Positions 9,561-21,644 of a DNA stretch of 64,000 bases are shown here, piece by piece. The stretch is from an unidentified bacterial endosymbiont (GTDB taxonomy: Bacteria > Pseudomonadota > Gammaproteobacteria > Enterobacterales > Enterobacteriaceae), in assembly GCF_918797525.1 (NCBI RefSeq), contig NZ_OU963893.1, forward strand, positions 4,030,001-4,094,000, read 5' to 3'. Position 1 is the first letter of the stretch. Each line of letters begins with the position of its first letter. The notes beneath the pieces are model-generated. The model saw nothing but the letters and a program-made list of their open reading frames with translations. It was not told the origin of the DNA and did no database searches. The translations under genes were made by a program, and so were the position numbers.

Positions 9561-10604
9561 TTACAGGCTGTTGAATACGCGGTTTTCCTGTTCCTGAACG
9601 CGAATAAAGGTCGTGCGTTTCGTCAGTTCTTTCAGGCGGGAAGCCCCAACGTAGGTGCAGGCAGAGCGCAAGCCGCCCAGCACATCACGCGCCGTATTCT
9701 CAACCGGCCCGCGCAGGGGCAGCTTAACGGTTTTACCTTCCGCTGCGCGATATTTTGCCACTCCGCCAACGTGACGGGTCATCGCAGATTCAGAGCTCAT
9801 ACCGTAGAACAGCATGAATTTTTCGCCGTTTTCTTCAACCACGGTGCCACCGCTCTCTTCATGGCCTGCCAACATACCGCCGAGCATAACGAAGTCAGCG
9901 CCGCCGCCAAAGGCTTTGGCAACATCACCCGGCATGGTGCAGCCACCGTCGCTAATGATCTGGCCGCCCAGGCCATGCGCGGCATCCGCACACTCAATCA
10001 CCGCGGACAATTGCGGATACCCGACGCCGGTCTTCACACGCGTGGTACACACAGAGCCGGGACCAATGCCCACTTTCACGATATCCGCGCCGGAGAGGAT
10101 AAGTTCTTCACACATTTCACCGGTCACCACGTTGCCCGCGATGATGGTTTTGGTCGGCCAGGCTTCGCGCGCCTTGCTGACGAACTGGACAAAGTGCTCG
10201 GAATAACCATTTGCCACATCAATGCACACGAAGTTAAGCGCCGGGTTGGCATGCAAAATGTGGTTGGTTTTTTCGAAATCAGCGTCAGACGTTCCGGTCG
10301 ATACCATTACATGCTTCAGCACATCTTCAGATGCTGCTGCGGCAAACGCGTTCCACTCTTCGGCGCTGTAGTGCTTGTGCACGGCGGTGAGGACATCAAA
10401 TTTCGCCAGTGCGGTTGCCATCGCAAAGGTGCCCACCGTATCCATATTCGCTGCAATGATCGGCACGCCAGACCAGGTCTGACCGGAATGCTTAAAGGTG
10501 AATTGACGTTCGAGTTCAACGTCTGAGCGACTTTTCAGCGTAGAGCGTTTAGGGCGGATGAGGACGTCTTTGAAACCTAACTTCAGATCTTCTTCGATAC
10601 GCAT
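9561..10604 (-). CDS. guaC: GMP reductase
   Basis: Catalyses NADPH-dependent deamination of GMP to IMP, returning guanine nucleotides to the common purine pool. A 347-residue cytoplasmic TIM-barrel enzyme of the IMPDH/GMPR family. It shows the catalytic-loop signature [11 protein letters not shown] with the active cysteine near residue 186, the phosphate-binding stretch [20 protein letters not shown], and the N-terminal [15 protein letters not shown] typical of GMPR. It is transcribed alone, convergent with hofC and divergent from coaE; the 228-base gap to coaE holds both promoters but nothing else I can identify. Confidence 0.97.
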   Translation of the reverse strand: MRIEEDLKLGFKDVLIRPKRSTLKSRSDVELERQFTFKHSGQTWSGVPIIAANMDTVGTFAMATALAKFDVLTAVHKHYSAEEWNAFAAAASEDVLKHVMVSTGTSDADFEKTNHILHANPALNFVCIDVANGYSEHFVQFVSKAREAWPTKTIIAGNVVTGEMCEELILSGADIVKVGIGPGSVCTTRVKTGVGYPQLSAVIECADAAHGLGGQIISDGGCTMPGDVAKAFGGGADFVMLGGMLAGHEESGGTVVEENGEKFMLFYGMSSESAMTRHVGGVAKYRAAEGKTVKLPLRGPVENTARDVLGGLRSACTYVGASRLKELTKRTTFIRVQEQENRVFNSL

Positions 10605-10832
10605 GTGGGGATTCCTGGGGTTAGAGGCAAATTGGTTAAAAGCACAACTCCAGTGACGCTATCATACGCACTAATACCTGCTCTGCAAGACTGCGAAATT
10701 CTCTTTTTTTACGCTACAATCCTATAAATTTACCTGGTCAAAAGCGGGTAAAACGAGCTAAACATGTGCGGAAGCATGTTTGAATTTTAAACAACTGATT
10801 TTAATAATGAATAATTCCCAGGATTTGATTTA

Positions 10833-11453
10833 ATGGGGTATATCGTCGCATTAACCGGCGGCATCGGCAGTGGTAAAAGTACCGTTGCTGACGCATTTTC
10901 TCGTCTGGGCATCATGATAATCGATGCCGATGTCATTGCCCGTCAGGTGGTAGAGCCTGACACACCTGCGCTGAAGGCTATCGAAGCGCATTTTGGTCAG
11001 GCGATAATCAATGCGGACGGCACGCTTAACCGTCGCCAGCTTCGGGAATGTATATTTTCTGACGCTTCCGAAAAAAACTGGCTTAATGCCCTGCTCCATC
11101 CCATTATCCATCGGGAAACCCAGCGTCAGATTGCCGCCGCACGCTCGCCCTATGTTCTGTGGGTAATTCCACTTTTGGTAGAGAATCGACTGCAGGATAA
11201 AGCTGATCGCGTTCTGGTCATCGATGTGTCCCCTGAAACGCAGATCCAGCGGACCGTGGCGCGTGACCATGTGTCTCGTGAACATGCTGAACACATTCTC
11301 GCCGCACAGGCCACGCGCGCTCAGCGCCTTGCCGTTGCGGATGATGTTATTAATAATAACGGCGCACCAGATGCCATCGCATCGGATGTTGCCCGCCTGC
11401 ACGCGCAGTATCTGACGTTCGCCGCGCAGGCCGTAGCCCAGGAAAAACCATAA
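10833..11453 (+). CDS. coaE: Dephospho-CoA kinase
   Basis: Last step of coenzyme A synthesis: phosphorylates the 3'-hydroxyl of dephospho-CoA with ATP. It has 206 residues. The P-loop GGIGSGKST is at residues 9-17, followed by the conserved [10 protein letters not shown] region and the lid motif containing R..ARD..S. The ATG at 10833 has AGGA about a dozen bases upstream. Its stop overlaps the zapD start (TAATG), so coaE, zapD and yacG form one operon. Confidence 0.97.
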   Translation: MGYIVALTGGIGSGKSTVADAFSRLGIMIIDADVIARQVVEPDTPALKAIEAHFGQAIINADGTLNRRQLRECIFSDASEKNWLNALLHPIIHRETQRQIAAARSPYVLWVIPLLVENRLQDKADRVLVIDVSPETQIQRTVARDHVSREHAEHILAAQATRAQRLAVADDVINNNGAPDAIASDVARLHAQYLTFAAQAVAQEKP

Positions 11454-12196
11454 TGTCGACTCACATCCTTTTCGAGCATCCGCTCAACGAAAAAATGCGT
11501 ACCTGGCTGCGCATCGAATTTCTTATTCAACAGCTTTCACAACATCAGCCAGTCAACGATCATGCCGCTGCATTGCATTTCTTCCGCAACGTGGGCGACC
11601 TGCTGGACGTGCTTGAACGCGGCGATGTCCGCACAGAGTTGCTGAAAGAGCTGGAGCGCCAGCAGCGTAAATTGCAGGCCTGGACGGAAGTGCCGGGGGT
11701 TGACCAGAGCCGTATTGATGCGCTTCGCCAGCAGTTGAAAAACAACAGCGTTTTGCTGATGGCCGCCCCTCGCGTTGGGCAGTTCTTACGTGAAGACCGC
11801 TTAATTGGTCTGGTGCGTCAGCGCCTTAGCATCCCTGGCGGCTGCTGCAGCTTTGATCTGCCCACGCTGCACATGTGGCTGCACATGCCGCAATCTCAGC
11901 GCGACATCCAGGTTAATAGCTGGCTGGCAAGCCTTGAGCCAATGACTCAAACGCTTTCGCTGATCCTCGATCTTATCCGTAATTCAGCTCCGTTCCGCAA
12001 ACAAACCAGCCTGAACGGTTTCTACCAGGATAATGGTGATGATGCCGATCTGCTGCGCCTGAACCTGTCGCTTAGCGAGCAGCTTTACCCGCAAATTTCC
12101 GGACATAAAAGTCGTTTTGCGATCCGCTTTATGCCACTGGACAACGAAAATGGCACCGTGCCGGAACGCCTCGATTTTGAACTGGCCTGTTGTTAA
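11453..12196 (+). CDS. zapD: Cell division protein ZapD (FtsZ-ring associated)
   Basis: Cytoplasmic protein that binds the C-terminal tail of FtsZ and cross-links filaments into bundles, stabilising the Z ring. It has 247 residues, the length of E. coli ZapD (formerly YacF). The N-terminal half is helical (residues about 15-115) and contains the conserved stretch [18 protein letters not shown] near the start; the C-terminal half forms the beta-domain. The start overlaps the coaE stop by one base. Its target FtsZ is encoded 5 kb downstream on the other strand. Confidence 0.95.
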   Translation: MSTHILFEHPLNEKMRTWLRIEFLIQQLSQHQPVNDHAAALHFFRNVGDLLDVLERGDVRTELLKELERQQRKLQAWTEVPGVDQSRIDALRQQLKNNSVLLMAAPRVGQFLREDRLIGLVRQRLSIPGGCCSFDLPTLHMWLHMPQSQRDIQVNSWLASLEPMTQTLSLILDLIRNSAPFRKQTSLNGFYQDNGDDADLLRLNLSLSEQLYPQISGHKSRFAIRFMPLDNENGTVPERLDFELACC

Positions 12197-12205
12197 GGAG
12201 CGCCT

Positions 12206-12400
12206 GTGTCTGACGTAACCACCGTTAACTGCCCCACCTGTGGCAAAACTGTCATCTGGGGCGAAATCAGTCCGTTTCGCCCCTTCTGTTGTAAGCGCTG
12301 CCAGCTTATTGACCTCGGCGAATGGGCGGCGGAAGAGAAACGCATCCCAAGCGAAGGCGATCTCTCAGACAGCGATGACTGGAGTGAAGAGCAGCGGTAG
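12206..12400 (+). CDS. yacG: DNA gyrase inhibitor YacG (zinc-binding)
   Basis: Small cytoplasmic zinc protein (64 residues) known in E. coli to bind GyrB and inhibit gyrase DNA binding. The four zinc ligands C9, C12, C28 and C32 are present (CPTC and CCKRC), followed by an acidic C-terminal tail. The start is GTG at 12206; the AAGGAG site overlaps the zapD stop codon, which implies translational coupling. The stop directly abuts the convergent mutT stop with no gap. Confidence 0.95.
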   Translation: MSDVTTVNCPTCGKTVIWGEISPFRPFCCKRCQLIDLGEWAAEEKRIPSEGDLSDSDDWSEEQR

Positions 12401-12793
12401 TTAACTGCCCCGCACCAACCGGGTAATCACAGGTTTATTGGCTGGCGGAAAGTTTTCGGCATCGCTCGCCTGAAGCGCAACCCAGTTACCCGGCTGCCCC
12501 TCTTTTCCCCAGGGTTCGCCTTCCCAGCTTTCCACCAGCCAAAACCACAGCGTGATGTGGCGATCCGGGAACTGATACTCACGTTTATCGAACAGCGTTG
12601 CACCAAGCGGCGTAATCCCCACCTCTTCCTGAAGCTCGCGTACCAGCGCCTGTTCCGGCGTTTCACCCGCCTCAATTTTCCCGCCCGGAAACTCCCACTT
12701 ATTCGCCATATGGGCATCCGCAGCACGTTGAGTGATGAAGATCTCCTTTTGCGGATTGCGAATTATCCCGACGGCAATTTGCAGTGTTTTCAT
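12401..12793 (-). CDS. mutT: 8-oxo-dGTP diphosphatase MutT
   Basis: Hydrolyses 8-oxo-dGTP to the monophosphate and so prevents A:T to C:G transversions. It has 130 residues. A complete Nudix box spans G38 to about residue 60 with the catalytic R52-E53 and E56-E57 (RELQEEVG). It lies downstream of secA on the same strand with a hairpin terminator between them; in E. coli the two are also adjacent and partly co-transcribed. Confidence 0.97.
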   Translation of the reverse strand: MKTLQIAVGIIRNPQKEIFITQRAADAHMANKWEFPGGKIEAGETPEQALVRELQEEVGITPLGATLFDKREYQFPDRHITLWFWLVESWEGEPWGKEGQPGNWVALQASDAENFPPANKPVITRLVRGS

Positions 12794-12807
12794 GGTGTCG
12801 CTCCCAT

Positions 12808-12836
12808 AAAAAAGGCGCAGAGTTCTGCGCCTTTTC
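12808..12836 (-). terminator. Terminator after secA
   Basis: A 10-bp perfect stem (AAAGGCGCAG / CTGCGCCTTT) with loop AGTT, flanked by an A-run that becomes a U-run on the minus-strand transcript. It lies 15 bases after the secA stop and should attenuate read-through into mutT. Confidence 0.85.
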
Positions 12837-12850
12837 GATGTGTGTTGGTG

Positions 12851-15556
12851 TTAGTTCAGACGGCCGTGGCACGCCTTGTATTTTTTACCGGAACCGCAAG
12901 GGCACGGATCGTTACGCCCAACTTTACGATCGCCGGTCTGCGCCGCAATCGCCTCAGCGGCTTCGCTTTCATCCGTCTGGTGACTCAGCTGTTGCATCTG
13001 CGCCAGGCGCTCAGCTTCTTCACGACGCTGCTGCTCCATCTCTTCCACTTCTTCTGGCATACGTACCTGCACTTTGCTGAGCGTGCTGATCACTTCATAC
13101 TTCAGCGACTCCAGCATAGCAGCAAACATCGCGAAGGATTCACGCTTGTACTCCTGCTTAGGATCTTTCTGCGCATAGCCACGCAGGTGAATCCCCTGAC
13201 GCAGGTAGTCCATCGCTGCCAGATGCTCTTTCCACAGGGAATCCAGCGTCTGCAGCATCACGCCTTTTTCAAAGTGGCGCATCATCTCAGTACCAACCAC
13301 GTCTTCTTTACGCTTGTAGACTTCCAGCGCATGTTCAAAGATACGTTCACGCAGCGTCTCTTCGTGCAGTTCAGGCTCTTTGTCCAGCCACTCTTTGATT
13401 GGCAGGTCGAGGTCGAAGTCGTTTTTCAAACGTTCCTGCAGCCCTTCAACATCCCACATCTCTTCAAGAGACTGCGGTGGAATGTGCCCGTCGATGGTTG
13501 CTTTGAACACATCTTCGCGAATGCTGTTAATGGTTTCGCTCACGTCGGACACATCCAGCAGCTCGTTACGCTGGGTGTAGATTGCGCGACGCTGATCGTT
13601 AGCCACGTCATCATATTCCAGCAGTTGCTTACGAATATCAAAGTTACGGCTTTCAACTTTGCGCTGGGCGTTAGCAATCGCCTTGGTGACCCATGGGTGT
13701 TCAATTGCTTCGCCAGGTTTCATACCCAGTTTACGCATCATGCCGGACACGCGGTCGGAGGCGAAAATACGCATCAGCGCATCTTCCATTGACAGGTAGA
13801 AGCGAGAAGAGCCGGCATCACCCTGACGACCCGCACGGCCACGCAGTTGGTTATCGATACGACGCGATTCATGACGCTCAGTACCAATAATGTGCAGGCC
13901 ACCGGATGCCAGAACCGCGTCATGACGAACCTGCCAGTCCGCTTTAATCTGCGCAATCTGTTCTTCCGTTGGCTCTTCCAGCTCAGCCACTTCGGCCTGC
14001 CAGCTTCCCCCAAGCATAATGTCGGTACCACGACCCGCCATGTTGGTGGCGATGGTCACGGCAGCCGGATAGCCCGCCTGCGCGACGATATCCGCCTCTT
14101 TGGCGTGAAACTTGGCGTTCAGTACGTTGTGTTTGATACCCGCTTTGGTCAGTTCACTGGAGACCACTTCAGATTTCTCAATGGAGATGGTCCCGACCAG
14201 CACCGGCTGACCTGCCGCCGTACGATCGCGAATATCTTCGATGATCGCCTGAATTTTTTCCGCTTCCGTCATGTACACCAAATCCGGCATGTCCTTACGG
14301 ATCATCGGACGGTTGGTTGGCACCACCACGGTATCCAGTTTATAGATAGAGCTGAATTCAAATGCTTCGGTGTCTGCCGTACCGGTCATCCCTGCCAGCT
14401 TCTCGTAAAGACGGAAGTAGTTCTGGAAAGTAATGGAGGCCAGCGTCTGGTTTTCGTTTTGAATATCAACGCCTTCTTTGGCTTCAACAGCCTGGTGCAG
14501 ACCGTCGGACCAGCGACGTCCCTGCATGGTACGGCCGGTGTGTTCATCAACAATGATCACTTCACCGTCTTTCACGATGTAGTCGACATCACGGGTGAAC
14601 AGCACGTGGGCACGCAGTGCCGCAGTCACGTGGTGCATCAGCATGATGTTAGTTGGGGAGTACAGCGACTCGCCCTCTTCCATAATGCCCTGCGCAACCA
14701 GCAGTTCTTCAATCTTCACCAGACCGCGCTCGGTCAGGTTCACCTGTCGTGCTTTTTCATCGACGGAGAAGTGGCCTTCACCCTGGAAAGTGTCGGAATC
14801 TTCTTTCTCCTGACGCAGCAGGTGTGGAATGATTTTGTCGACTTTACGGTACATTTCGGAGCTATCTTCCGCCGGACCGGAGATGATAAGCGGAGTACGC
14901 GCTTCATCGATCAGGATGGAGTCCACCTCATCCACCAGCGCATAGTGCAGTTTACGCTGTACGCGCTCTTCAGGGCTGAACGCCATGTTGTCGCGCAGGT
15001 AGTCAAAACCGTATTCGTTGTTAGTGCCGTAGGTGATGTCCGCGTTATAGGCGTCACGCTTAGCGGGCGCAGGCAGACCAGACATGTTAATACCAACGGT
15101 CAGCCCCAGGAATTCGAACAGGGGGCGGTTGTTTTCGGCGTCACGCTGTGCCAGATAGTCGTTGACGGTCACCACGTGAACGCCTTTACCGCTCAGTGCG
15201 TTCAGGTAGGCAGGCAGCGTTGCGGTCAGGGTTTTACCCTCACCGGTACGCATTTCTGCGATGCAACGTTCGTTAAGCACCATACCGCCCAGCAACTGCA
15301 CGTCGAAGTGACGCATGCCGAAGACACGCTTACTCGCTTCACGCACCACGGCAAAGGCTTCCGGGATCAGGTTCTCTAAGACTTCGCCTTTCTCAAGACG
15401 CGCGCGGAACTCGCCGGTTTTAGCTTTCAGCTCATCATCGGAGAGCTTCTCCATCGCTGGTTCCATACCGTTGATGAGGGTGACAGCTTTACGCATACGG
15501 CGCAGAGTACGATCGTTACGACTACCTAAAACTTTGGTTAATAATTTGATTAGCAT
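12851..15556 (-). CDS. secA: Preprotein translocase ATPase SecA
   Basis: Motor ATPase that drives unfolded preproteins through SecYEG at the inner membrane; 901 residues, as in E. coli. Walker A MRTGEGKT is near residues 101-108 and the DEAD-like box [16 protein letters not shown] near 207-222; the helicase-like second domain contains [11 protein letters not shown] and GRAGRQGD. The C-terminal zinc and SecB-binding tail ends [14 protein letters not shown]. The gene follows secM, whose stalled translation unmasks the secA ribosome binding site. Several long antisense frames here, one of 510 codons, are codon-bias shadows. Confidence 0.98.
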   Translation of the reverse strand: MLIKLLTKVLGSRNDRTLRRMRKAVTLINGMEPAMEKLSDDELKAKTGEFRARLEKGEVLENLIPEAFAVVREASKRVFGMRHFDVQLLGGMVLNERCIAEMRTGEGKTLTATLPAYLNALSGKGVHVVTVNDYLAQRDAENNRPLFEFLGLTVGINMSGLPAPAKRDAYNADITYGTNNEYGFDYLRDNMAFSPEERVQRKLHYALVDEVDSILIDEARTPLIISGPAEDSSEMYRKVDKIIPHLLRQEKEDSDTFQGEGHFSVDEKARQVNLTERGLVKIEELLVAQGIMEEGESLYSPTNIMLMHHVTAALRAHVLFTRDVDYIVKDGEVIIVDEHTGRTMQGRRWSDGLHQAVEAKEGVDIQNENQTLASITFQNYFRLYEKLAGMTGTADTEAFEFSSIYKLDTVVVPTNRPMIRKDMPDLVYMTEAEKIQAIIEDIRDRTAAGQPVLVGTISIEKSEVVSSELTKAGIKHNVLNAKFHAKEADIVAQAGYPAAVTIATNMAGRGTDIMLGGSWQAEVAELEEPTEEQIAQIKADWQVRHDAVLASGGLHIIGTERHESRRIDNQLRGRAGRQGDAGSSRFYLSMEDALMRIFASDRVSGMMRKLGMKPGEAIEHPWVTKAIANAQRKVESRNFDIRKQLLEYDDVANDQRRAIYTQRNELLDVSDVSETINSIREDVFKATIDGHIPPQSLEEMWDVEGLQERLKNDFDLDLPIKEWLDKEPELHEETLRERIFEHALEVYKRKEDVVGTEMMRHFEKGVMLQTLDSLWKEHLAAMDYLRQGIHLRGYAQKDPKQEYKRESFAMFAAMLESLKYEVISTLSKVQVRMPEEVEEMEQQRREEAERLAQMQQLSHQTDESEAAEAIAAQTGDRKVGRNDPCPCGSGKKYKACHGRLN

Positions 15557-15615
15557 AATAAATTCTCAAACGCCCCATAATGGGCAGATAAATTAAGGTA
15601 TTAATGAAGGTTAAT

Positions 15616-16119
15616 TTAGCTGAGGCGTTGAGGCCCGGCGCGGATGCCATGAACCTGGCTTATCCATGTCGAGACAGAGAATGCTGCCGGTGGAACGAGC
15701 GTAAGTTGCGCCGTGTGACGAACGTTTACAGGCGCCTGAGTATCCTGGGTGAGCAAAGCATTGAGCGTGTCCAGCAGAGCAAGATGCTGGGCCTGAACAG
15801 GCAGCGTCTCTTCGGCCGCAGGCATGGCCTGCGGCACCATCGCAAATGAAAGATGGCGGATAACCGTGCGGATGGCGTGCTGATGCCAGTAATCAACCGA
15901 GAAATTCGGACGGCGATTAACCTCAAGCAAGGCGAGGTTAGTAAAGTTAACGCGTGTGGTGAGATCGTGTTTAGTCGTGGAGGTCTTTGGCGGGGACGCC
16001 GCTTCAGCATTGTTGCTGAGCACAGGCAAGCCGAGACTCGCCGCAACCATCCCTAATAAGAGATGCGGCCAGAAGTAACGTCTGCCAAATTGTCGCCAGC
16101 GCGTCAGTATTCCGCTCAC
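15616..16119 (-). CDS. secM: Secretion monitor SecM (regulatory stalling peptide)
   Basis: Exported regulatory peptide that stalls its own ribosome when export is slow, exposing the secA start site. It has 167 residues with a long basic-hydrophobic signal sequence ([18 protein letters not shown]...). The arrest motif is intact near the C-terminus: F147, W152-I153 and G158-I-R-A-G-P163, matching F-x4-WI-x4-GIRAGP. The region just before it differs strongly from E. coli (an added [16 protein letters not shown] stretch). The start is GTG at 16119, as in E. coli, preceded by GGAG; a 14-codon upstream extension is unlikely. The 59-base gap to secA would hold the masking stem. Confidence 0.93.
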   Translation of the reverse strand: MSGILTRWRQFGRRYFWPHLLLGMVAASLGLPVLSNNAEAASPPKTSTTKHDLTTRVNFTNLALLEVNRRPNFSVDYWHQHAIRTVIRHLSFAMVPQAMPAAEETLPVQAQHLALLDTLNALLTQDTQAPVNVRHTAQLTLVPPAAFSVSTWISQVHGIRAGPQRLS

Positions 16120-16320
16120 CTGCTCCACCACATAAGCCAGCCCAAGACAGGCCGAGTCCAATTATTTTTTAGCGTCCAGATATTACCACTAATGCCAATA
16201 CACATCAGCAGGAATGACGACGTACAGCCATCAAAAACGGTTAAGAATGCAGCTATCGCACGTATTTTCTACGCCAGGCAGGCAAAAAGAGAAACAGGGG
16301 CAAAATGAAGAAGGGAAAAA

Positions 16321-16376
16321 ATAAAACGACTGGTCTCCCTGGCCGGAGAGAGTACCAGGTTAACCAGTCGATTTTT
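16321..16376 (-). terminator. Terminator after lpxC
   Basis: Inverted repeat CGACTGGT (16327-16334) and ACCAGTCG (16363-16370), enclosing a 28-base loop that contains a second short stem. On the minus strand it ends in TCGTTTTATTTTTT. It lies 18 bases after the lpxC stop and separates the lpxC transcript from secM; a T-run on the plus strand makes it look bidirectional. Confidence 0.7.
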
Positions 16377-16394
16377 TACGAACGGTATAAACCG

Positions 16395-17333
<939 letters not shown>

Positions 17334-17413
17334 CTATCCAACCGAGAGTGTATATCACTAACGGTAGGCCAGTTTAGCACAAAGAGCGAAAATCCCCAAA
17401 TTCCAGCCAATTC

Positions 17414-18565
17414 TTAGTCAGCTTGCTTACGCAGGAACGCTGGGATGTCCAGATAATCTGGCTCTTTCGCCGTTTGCGGGGTGGTATCGTTAACCACTTT
17501 CGCGGCCGGTTTCTGATCTTGAGTCAGTGGAGCCATACCGTGCTGCTGGTAACGATCCATAACCGGCTGCTGGGTCTGCTTATTGGTCACCAGGGTAATC
17601 TCGGGACGCTTGTCCATGCCAATACCGGTAGCAACAACAGTCACACGCAGCTCGTCGTTCATTTCCGGATCAAGAGAAGTACCGATTACCACAGTAGCAT
17701 TGTCGGAGGCGAACGCACGGATGGTGTTACCCACGGTTTCGAACTCATCCAGACGCAGGTCAAAGCCAGCGGTAATGTTGACCAGCACGCCGCGCGCACC
17801 GGACAGGTCAATATCTTCCAGCAGTGGAGAAGAGATAGCCATTTCAGCCGCTTCTTCCGCACGATCTTCACCGCTCGCCACACCGGAGCCCATCATCGCA
17901 TAGCCCATTTCGGACATTACGGTGCGAACGTCTGCAAAGTCAACGTTCATCAGGCCAGGACGGGTAATCAGTTCTGCGATACCCTGAACCGCGCCTTTCA
18001 GCACGTCGTTTGCTGCGCCGAAGGCGTCCAGCAGGGAGATGCCGCGACCCAGAACTTTTAATAGCTTGTCGTTCGGGATAGTAATCAGCGAATCCACATG
18101 CCTGGACAGCTCAGTAATACCCTGCTCCGCAAATGCCATACGCTTCTTGCCTTCAAAGTTGAAAGGCTTGGTCACCACAGCAACGGTCAGGATACCTAAA
18201 TCTTTTGCGACTTCAGCAACAACAGGAGCTGCACCGGTACCGGTACCGCCGCCCATGCCCGCTGCGATGAAGACCATGTCCGCGCCATCAAGCGCTGCAC
18301 GCAGGGCTTCACGATCTTCTTCTGCCGCATTGCGACCGACTTCCGGGTTAGCCCCAGCGCCCAGACCTTTGGTGATGCCACCACCGATCTGAATCGTCTG
18401 GCCAACAGCCGTTTTACGCAGTGCCTGTGCATCTGTGTTGACGGCAAAGAATTCAACGCCTTCAATGCGCTCGCGCACCATATGCTCTACGGCGTTACCG
18501 CCGCCGCCACCGACGCCGATGACTTTAATCACCGCGTCGTTGGTTAATTCCATTGGTTCAAACAT
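17414..18565 (-). CDS. ftsZ: Cell division GTPase FtsZ
   Basis: Tubulin homologue that polymerises into the Z ring and recruits the divisome. It has 383 residues, as in E. coli. The GTP-binding tubulin signature GGGTGTG is near residue 104 and the catalytic T7-loop NVDFADV near 207. A variable Q-rich linker (about 317-365) leads to the conserved C-terminal peptide DYLDIPAFLRKQAD that binds FtsA, ZipA and ZapD. A GGAGAG ribosome binding site lies before the ATG. It follows ftsA by 61 bases. Confidence 0.98.
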   Translation of the reverse strand: MFEPMELTNDAVIKVIGVGGGGGNAVEHMVRERIEGVEFFAVNTDAQALRKTAVGQTIQIGGGITKGLGAGANPEVGRNAAEEDREALRAALDGADMVFIAAGMGGGTGTGAAPVVAEVAKDLGILTVAVVTKPFNFEGKKRMAFAEQGITELSRHVDSLITIPNDKLLKVLGRGISLLDAFGAANDVLKGAVQGIAELITRPGLMNVDFADVRTVMSEMGYAMMGSGVASGEDRAEEAAEMAISSPLLEDIDLSGARGVLVNITAGFDLRLDEFETVGNTIRAFASDNATVVIGTSLDPEMNDELRVTVVATGIGMDKRPEITLVTNKQTQQPVMDRYQQHGMAPLTQDQKPAAKVVNDTTPQTAKEPDYLDIPAFLRKQAD

Positions 18566-18626
18566 AGTTTCTCTCCGTTGTGCCTGTCGCCCGAGACCGC
18601 TAATTCTCTCCGGTCTCTTTAAAAAA

Positions 18627-19883
18627 TTAAAACTCTTTTCGCAGCCAGGTGTTAAGTCGTTTTACCCACGACCCCACCGAGACGCGTTTTTCCACTTCTG
18701 CTTCACCACTCAAGTGGGACTCTTTCCCGTAGTGCAGCAGGCCCACGGCCGTTGAATAGTACGGCTCCTGAGCGTAATCCGTTAAACCGGTAATATTCAG
18801 CGGCGCCCCGATACGTACCTGCGTATGGAACACGCGCTGAGCGCAGGCCGCAAGACCTTCAATTTGCGCTGCCCCGCCGGTTAATACAATCCCCGCCGCG
18901 AGATGATGTTTCACACCCTGCTGGCGAAGCTGTTCCTGTAACTGCAAAATCTCTTCGTTGACCAGGTTAAGCAGCTCGGTATAGCGCGGCTCAATCACCT
19001 CTGCCAACGTCTGGCGCTGCAGGCTGCGCGGTGGACGACCACCTACGCTTGGCACTTCAACGCTTTCATCTTTGCCCACGATAGACCCCAGCGCACAACC
19101 GTGGCGCACTTTAATCGCCTCTGCATCGCTGGGTGGCGTACCGAAGGCATAGGCAATATCGCTGGTCACAACGTTCCCTGCGTAAGGGATCACTTTGGTG
19201 TGGCGCAGCGCACCGCCGGTATACACGGCCATGTCCATTGTACCACCGCCAATATCGACCACACAGACGCCCAGTTCACGTTCGTCTTCGGTCAGCACGG
19301 AATAACTGGCGGCAAGACCGGCAAAAATAAGTTGGTCTACTTTCAGGCCACAACGTTCAACGGCTTTTACAATGTTCTTCGCCATATCGTTGTGACAGGT
19401 GATCAGGTGCACTTTTGCCTGCATGCGCACGCCGGAAAGTCCTACCGGGTTCTTGATCCCCTCCTGGTAGTCAATCGCATACTCCTGCGGGATAACGTGC
19501 AGCACCCGATGCTCATCGCGCACGCGCACGGATTTCGCCGTGTGCACAACGTTTTCAACGTCTTCCTGCGTCACTTCTTCTTCTGAAATGGGCACCATGC
19601 CGATTTCGTTCTGGCAGCTAATATGCTTGCCAGAGAGGGCCAGATAGACAGAGGAAATCTGGCAATCTGCCATCAATTCAGCCTGATCGATGGCGCGCTG
19701 AACGCATTTCACCACCGACTCAAGGTCGTTAACCCCACCTTTATCCATACCACGGGACGGGCAACTGCCCACGCCAATGATATTGACCATACCGTCGGGC
19801 AGAACTTCCCCTACTAAAGCGGCAACCTTCGCGGTGCCAATCTCCAGTCCAACTACCAGTTTTCTGTCCGTCGCCTTGATCAT
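18627..19883 (-). CDS. ftsA: Cell division protein FtsA
   Basis: Actin-like ATPase that tethers FtsZ to the membrane and signals to later division proteins. It has 418 residues. Actin-fold phosphate-binding segments are visible: [16 protein letters not shown] at about 9-24, [14 protein letters not shown] near 205-218, and [14 protein letters not shown] near 333-346. The C-terminal amphipathic membrane-targeting helix [13 protein letters not shown] is intact. The start overlaps the ftsQ stop by 4 bases. Confidence 0.98.
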   Translation of the reverse strand: MIKATDRKLVVGLEIGTAKVAALVGEVLPDGMVNIIGVGSCPSRGMDKGGVNDLESVVKCVQRAIDQAELMADCQISSVYLALSGKHISCQNEIGMVPISEEEVTQEDVENVVHTAKSVRVRDEHRVLHVIPQEYAIDYQEGIKNPVGLSGVRMQAKVHLITCHNDMAKNIVKAVERCGLKVDQLIFAGLAASYSVLTEDERELGVCVVDIGGGTMDMAVYTGGALRHTKVIPYAGNVVTSDIAYAFGTPPSDAEAIKVRHGCALGSIVGKDESVEVPSVGGRPPRSLQRQTLAEVIEPRYTELLNLVNEEILQLQEQLRQQGVKHHLAAGIVLTGGAAQIEGLAACAQRVFHTQVRIGAPLNITGLTDYAQEPYYSTAVGLLHYGKESHLSGEAEVEKRVSVGSWVKRLNTWLRKEF

Positions 19884-20722
19884 TGTTGTTCTGCCTGTAC
19901 CTGTGCCTGATTCTGTTGCTGATTAGGTTCCTCGACCGGAGCCGGTTCCCAACCGACTGCTGCGCCTGAGTCATAGCGCAAATCAACGTAGCTTATCCGT
20001 TTGCCGTCCGTCTGCGCCTGCTGTTGTAAAACCGGGTAAAGTTCTACAAAACGCGCCAGACGCTTCATTGTATCGCCGCGCCCCAGGTTGAGCTTAATCC
20101 CATTCGTTAACGTCAGTTGCCATGAGCGACGCGCCGTCATCGCTGCATCTTTTAACGTAAACCTGTCCTTTGCCAGCACCTGACCCATTTCGCGGAAACC
20201 TTGCAGTACGTCGTTTTCGCTGCCTTCCGGGCCATACAACATCGGTAAATTTTGCTTGTTGACACGATCGGCCGGGACGCTGAAGGAATTTCCGTCCACA
20301 TCAACCATGTGCTGATCATTCCACCGCGCAATGGGCACATATTCAACCAGATGAATCTTCAATTCATCAGGCCATTGCTTTCTCACACTCGCCTGTTTAA
20401 TCCACGGCAGACGTTCAATCTGACTCTGGATAATATTGACATCCTGGGTCATAAAGGTGCCGGGCGACCCAAGTGCCAGGATAGACTGGCGAATATCATC
20501 GTTGCGCGTGTAATGACGTTCACCGGTCACCACCAGCTTCGAAAGCGGCAAGCGTTGCGCATCTTCCATCCAGCCTAGTACCATCCAGCCGCTGATAAAC
20601 ACGGTGCACAGCACCCCGAGCAGGAAGATAATCCCTGCAAGACGCGTTCCATTACTGCGGCGTGAAGAGGAATATTCTTCCTCTTCGTCGCGGTTGCGTG
20701 TGTTCAAAGCAGCCTGAGACAT
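19880..20722 (-). CDS. ftsQ: Cell division protein FtsQ
   Basis: Bitopic divisome protein that links early and late division proteins through the FtsQLB complex. It has 280 residues, 4 more than in E. coli. A charged cytoplasmic N-terminus ([12 protein letters not shown]) precedes one membrane helix at about 27-47 and a periplasmic POTRA domain beginning near [13 protein letters not shown]. The extra length is in a Q-rich C-terminal tail. The start at MSQAALN (20722) lies one base after the ddlB stop; a 10-codon upstream frame has no support. Confidence 0.96.
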   Translation of the reverse strand: MSQAALNTRNRDEEEEYSSSRRSNGTRLAGIIFLLGVLCTVFISGWMVLGWMEDAQRLPLSKLVVTGERHYTRNDDIRQSILALGSPGTFMTQDVNIIQSQIERLPWIKQASVRKQWPDELKIHLVEYVPIARWNDQHMVDVDGNSFSVPADRVNKQNLPMLYGPEGSENDVLQGFREMGQVLAKDRFTLKDAAMTARRSWQLTLTNGIKLNLGRGDTMKRLARFVELYPVLQQQAQTDGKRISYVDLRYDSGAAVGWEPAPVEEPNQQQNQAQVQAEQQ

Positions 20723-20723
20723 A

Positions 20724-21644
20724 TCAGCCCGCCTGGTCCAGGATACGCACAACGAGTTGCGAGAAGCTCATTCCAGCCTGACGCGCAGCCATTGGCACAA
20801 GACTGTGGCTGGTCATACCGGGAGAAGTATTGGCTTCCAGCAGATAAAATTGCCCGTCACTGTCGCACATGACATCAATACGTCCCCAGCCGCTGCATCC
20901 CAGAATATGCCAGGCTTTAAGCACCAGAGACTGTAATTCTGCTTCCTGTTCTACTTCCAGCCCTGCGGGACAGAAATATTGCGTCTCATCAGAGAGATAC
21001 TTCGCCTCATAATCATAGAAGACTCCGGCGGGTTGGATACGAATTGCCGGTAAAATTTCTTCGCCAAGCATCGCGACAGTCAATTCCGGCCCGCTAAGCC
21101 ATTTTTCAATTAAAACGTCATCATCATGTTGAAATGCCAAATCTAAAGCCGCAGATATATCGCCAGCTTTATCCACTTTAGACATTCCCACGCTCGACCC
21201 TTCACGGCTCGGCTTTACAATAACCGGTAAGCCTAGCGCCGCAATGCGCGAAGTAACGCTGTCCTGCAGGCCCCATTCATATTCGCGTCGCGTCAGCGCA
21301 ACCCAGGGAGCCACGGGCAAACCTGCGCCCTGCCACAACAGTTTACTGCGCAGTTTATCCATTGAAATTGCAGATGCCATCACGCCGCTGCCGGTATACG
21401 GCATGCCAATCACATCCAGCAGCCCTTGTAAGGTACCATCTTCACCACCGCGCCCGTGCAGCGCGATAAAGACTTTATCGAAGCCCATCGCTTTCAGTTG
21501 CGTGATATCAACCTCTTTTGGGTCGACCGGATAGGCATTTACGCCGCCTTCACGCAGACCCGCCAGTACGGCAGCGCCTGAGTTCAGAGAAACCTCGCGC
21601 TCGGCGGAGGTGCCGCCAAACAGGACAGCAATCTTATCAGCCAT
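20724..21644 (-). CDS. ddlB: D-alanine--D-alanine ligase B
   Basis: ATP-grasp ligase that makes the D-Ala-D-Ala dipeptide used by MurF. It has 306 residues. The N-terminal [17 protein letters not shown] and [14 protein letters not shown] motifs, the ATP-binding [17 protein letters not shown], and the magnesium-site [17 protein letters not shown] are all present. It overlaps murC by 8 bases and lies one base before ftsQ. Confidence 0.97.
   Translation of the reverse strand: MADKIAVLFGGTSAEREVSLNSGAAVLAGLREGGVNAYPVDPKEVDITQLKAMGFDKVFIALHGRGGEDGTLQGLLDVIGMPYTGSGVMASAISMDKLRSKLLWQGAGLPVAPWVALTRREYEWGLQDSVTSRIAALGLPVIVKPSREGSSVGMSKVDKAGDISAALDLAFQHDDDVLIEKWLSGPELTVAMLGEEILPAIRIQPAGVFYDYEAKYLSDETQYFCPAGLEVEQEAELQSLVLKAWHILGCSGWGRIDVMCDSDGQFYLLEANTSPGMTSHSLVPMAARQAGMSFSQLVVRILDQAG

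Noticed and set aside
9537..10526. A 329-codon plus-strand frame opposite guaC
   Set aside because: It is a shadow of the GMP reductase gene; composition (many H, R, Q) is that of an antisense frame.
12557..13792. A 411-codon plus-strand frame across mutT and secA
   Set aside because: It is antisense to two well-supported genes and spans their intergenic terminator; no recognisable protein features.
13847..15379. A 510-codon open frame on the plus strand
   Set aside because: It is exactly antisense to secA, encodes a His- and Phe-rich, low-complexity product typical of a codon-bias shadow, and lacks a ribosome site.
16120..16161. Longer SecM start at the upstream codon
   Set aside because: The GTG at 16119 matches the known SecM start and is preceded by GGAG.
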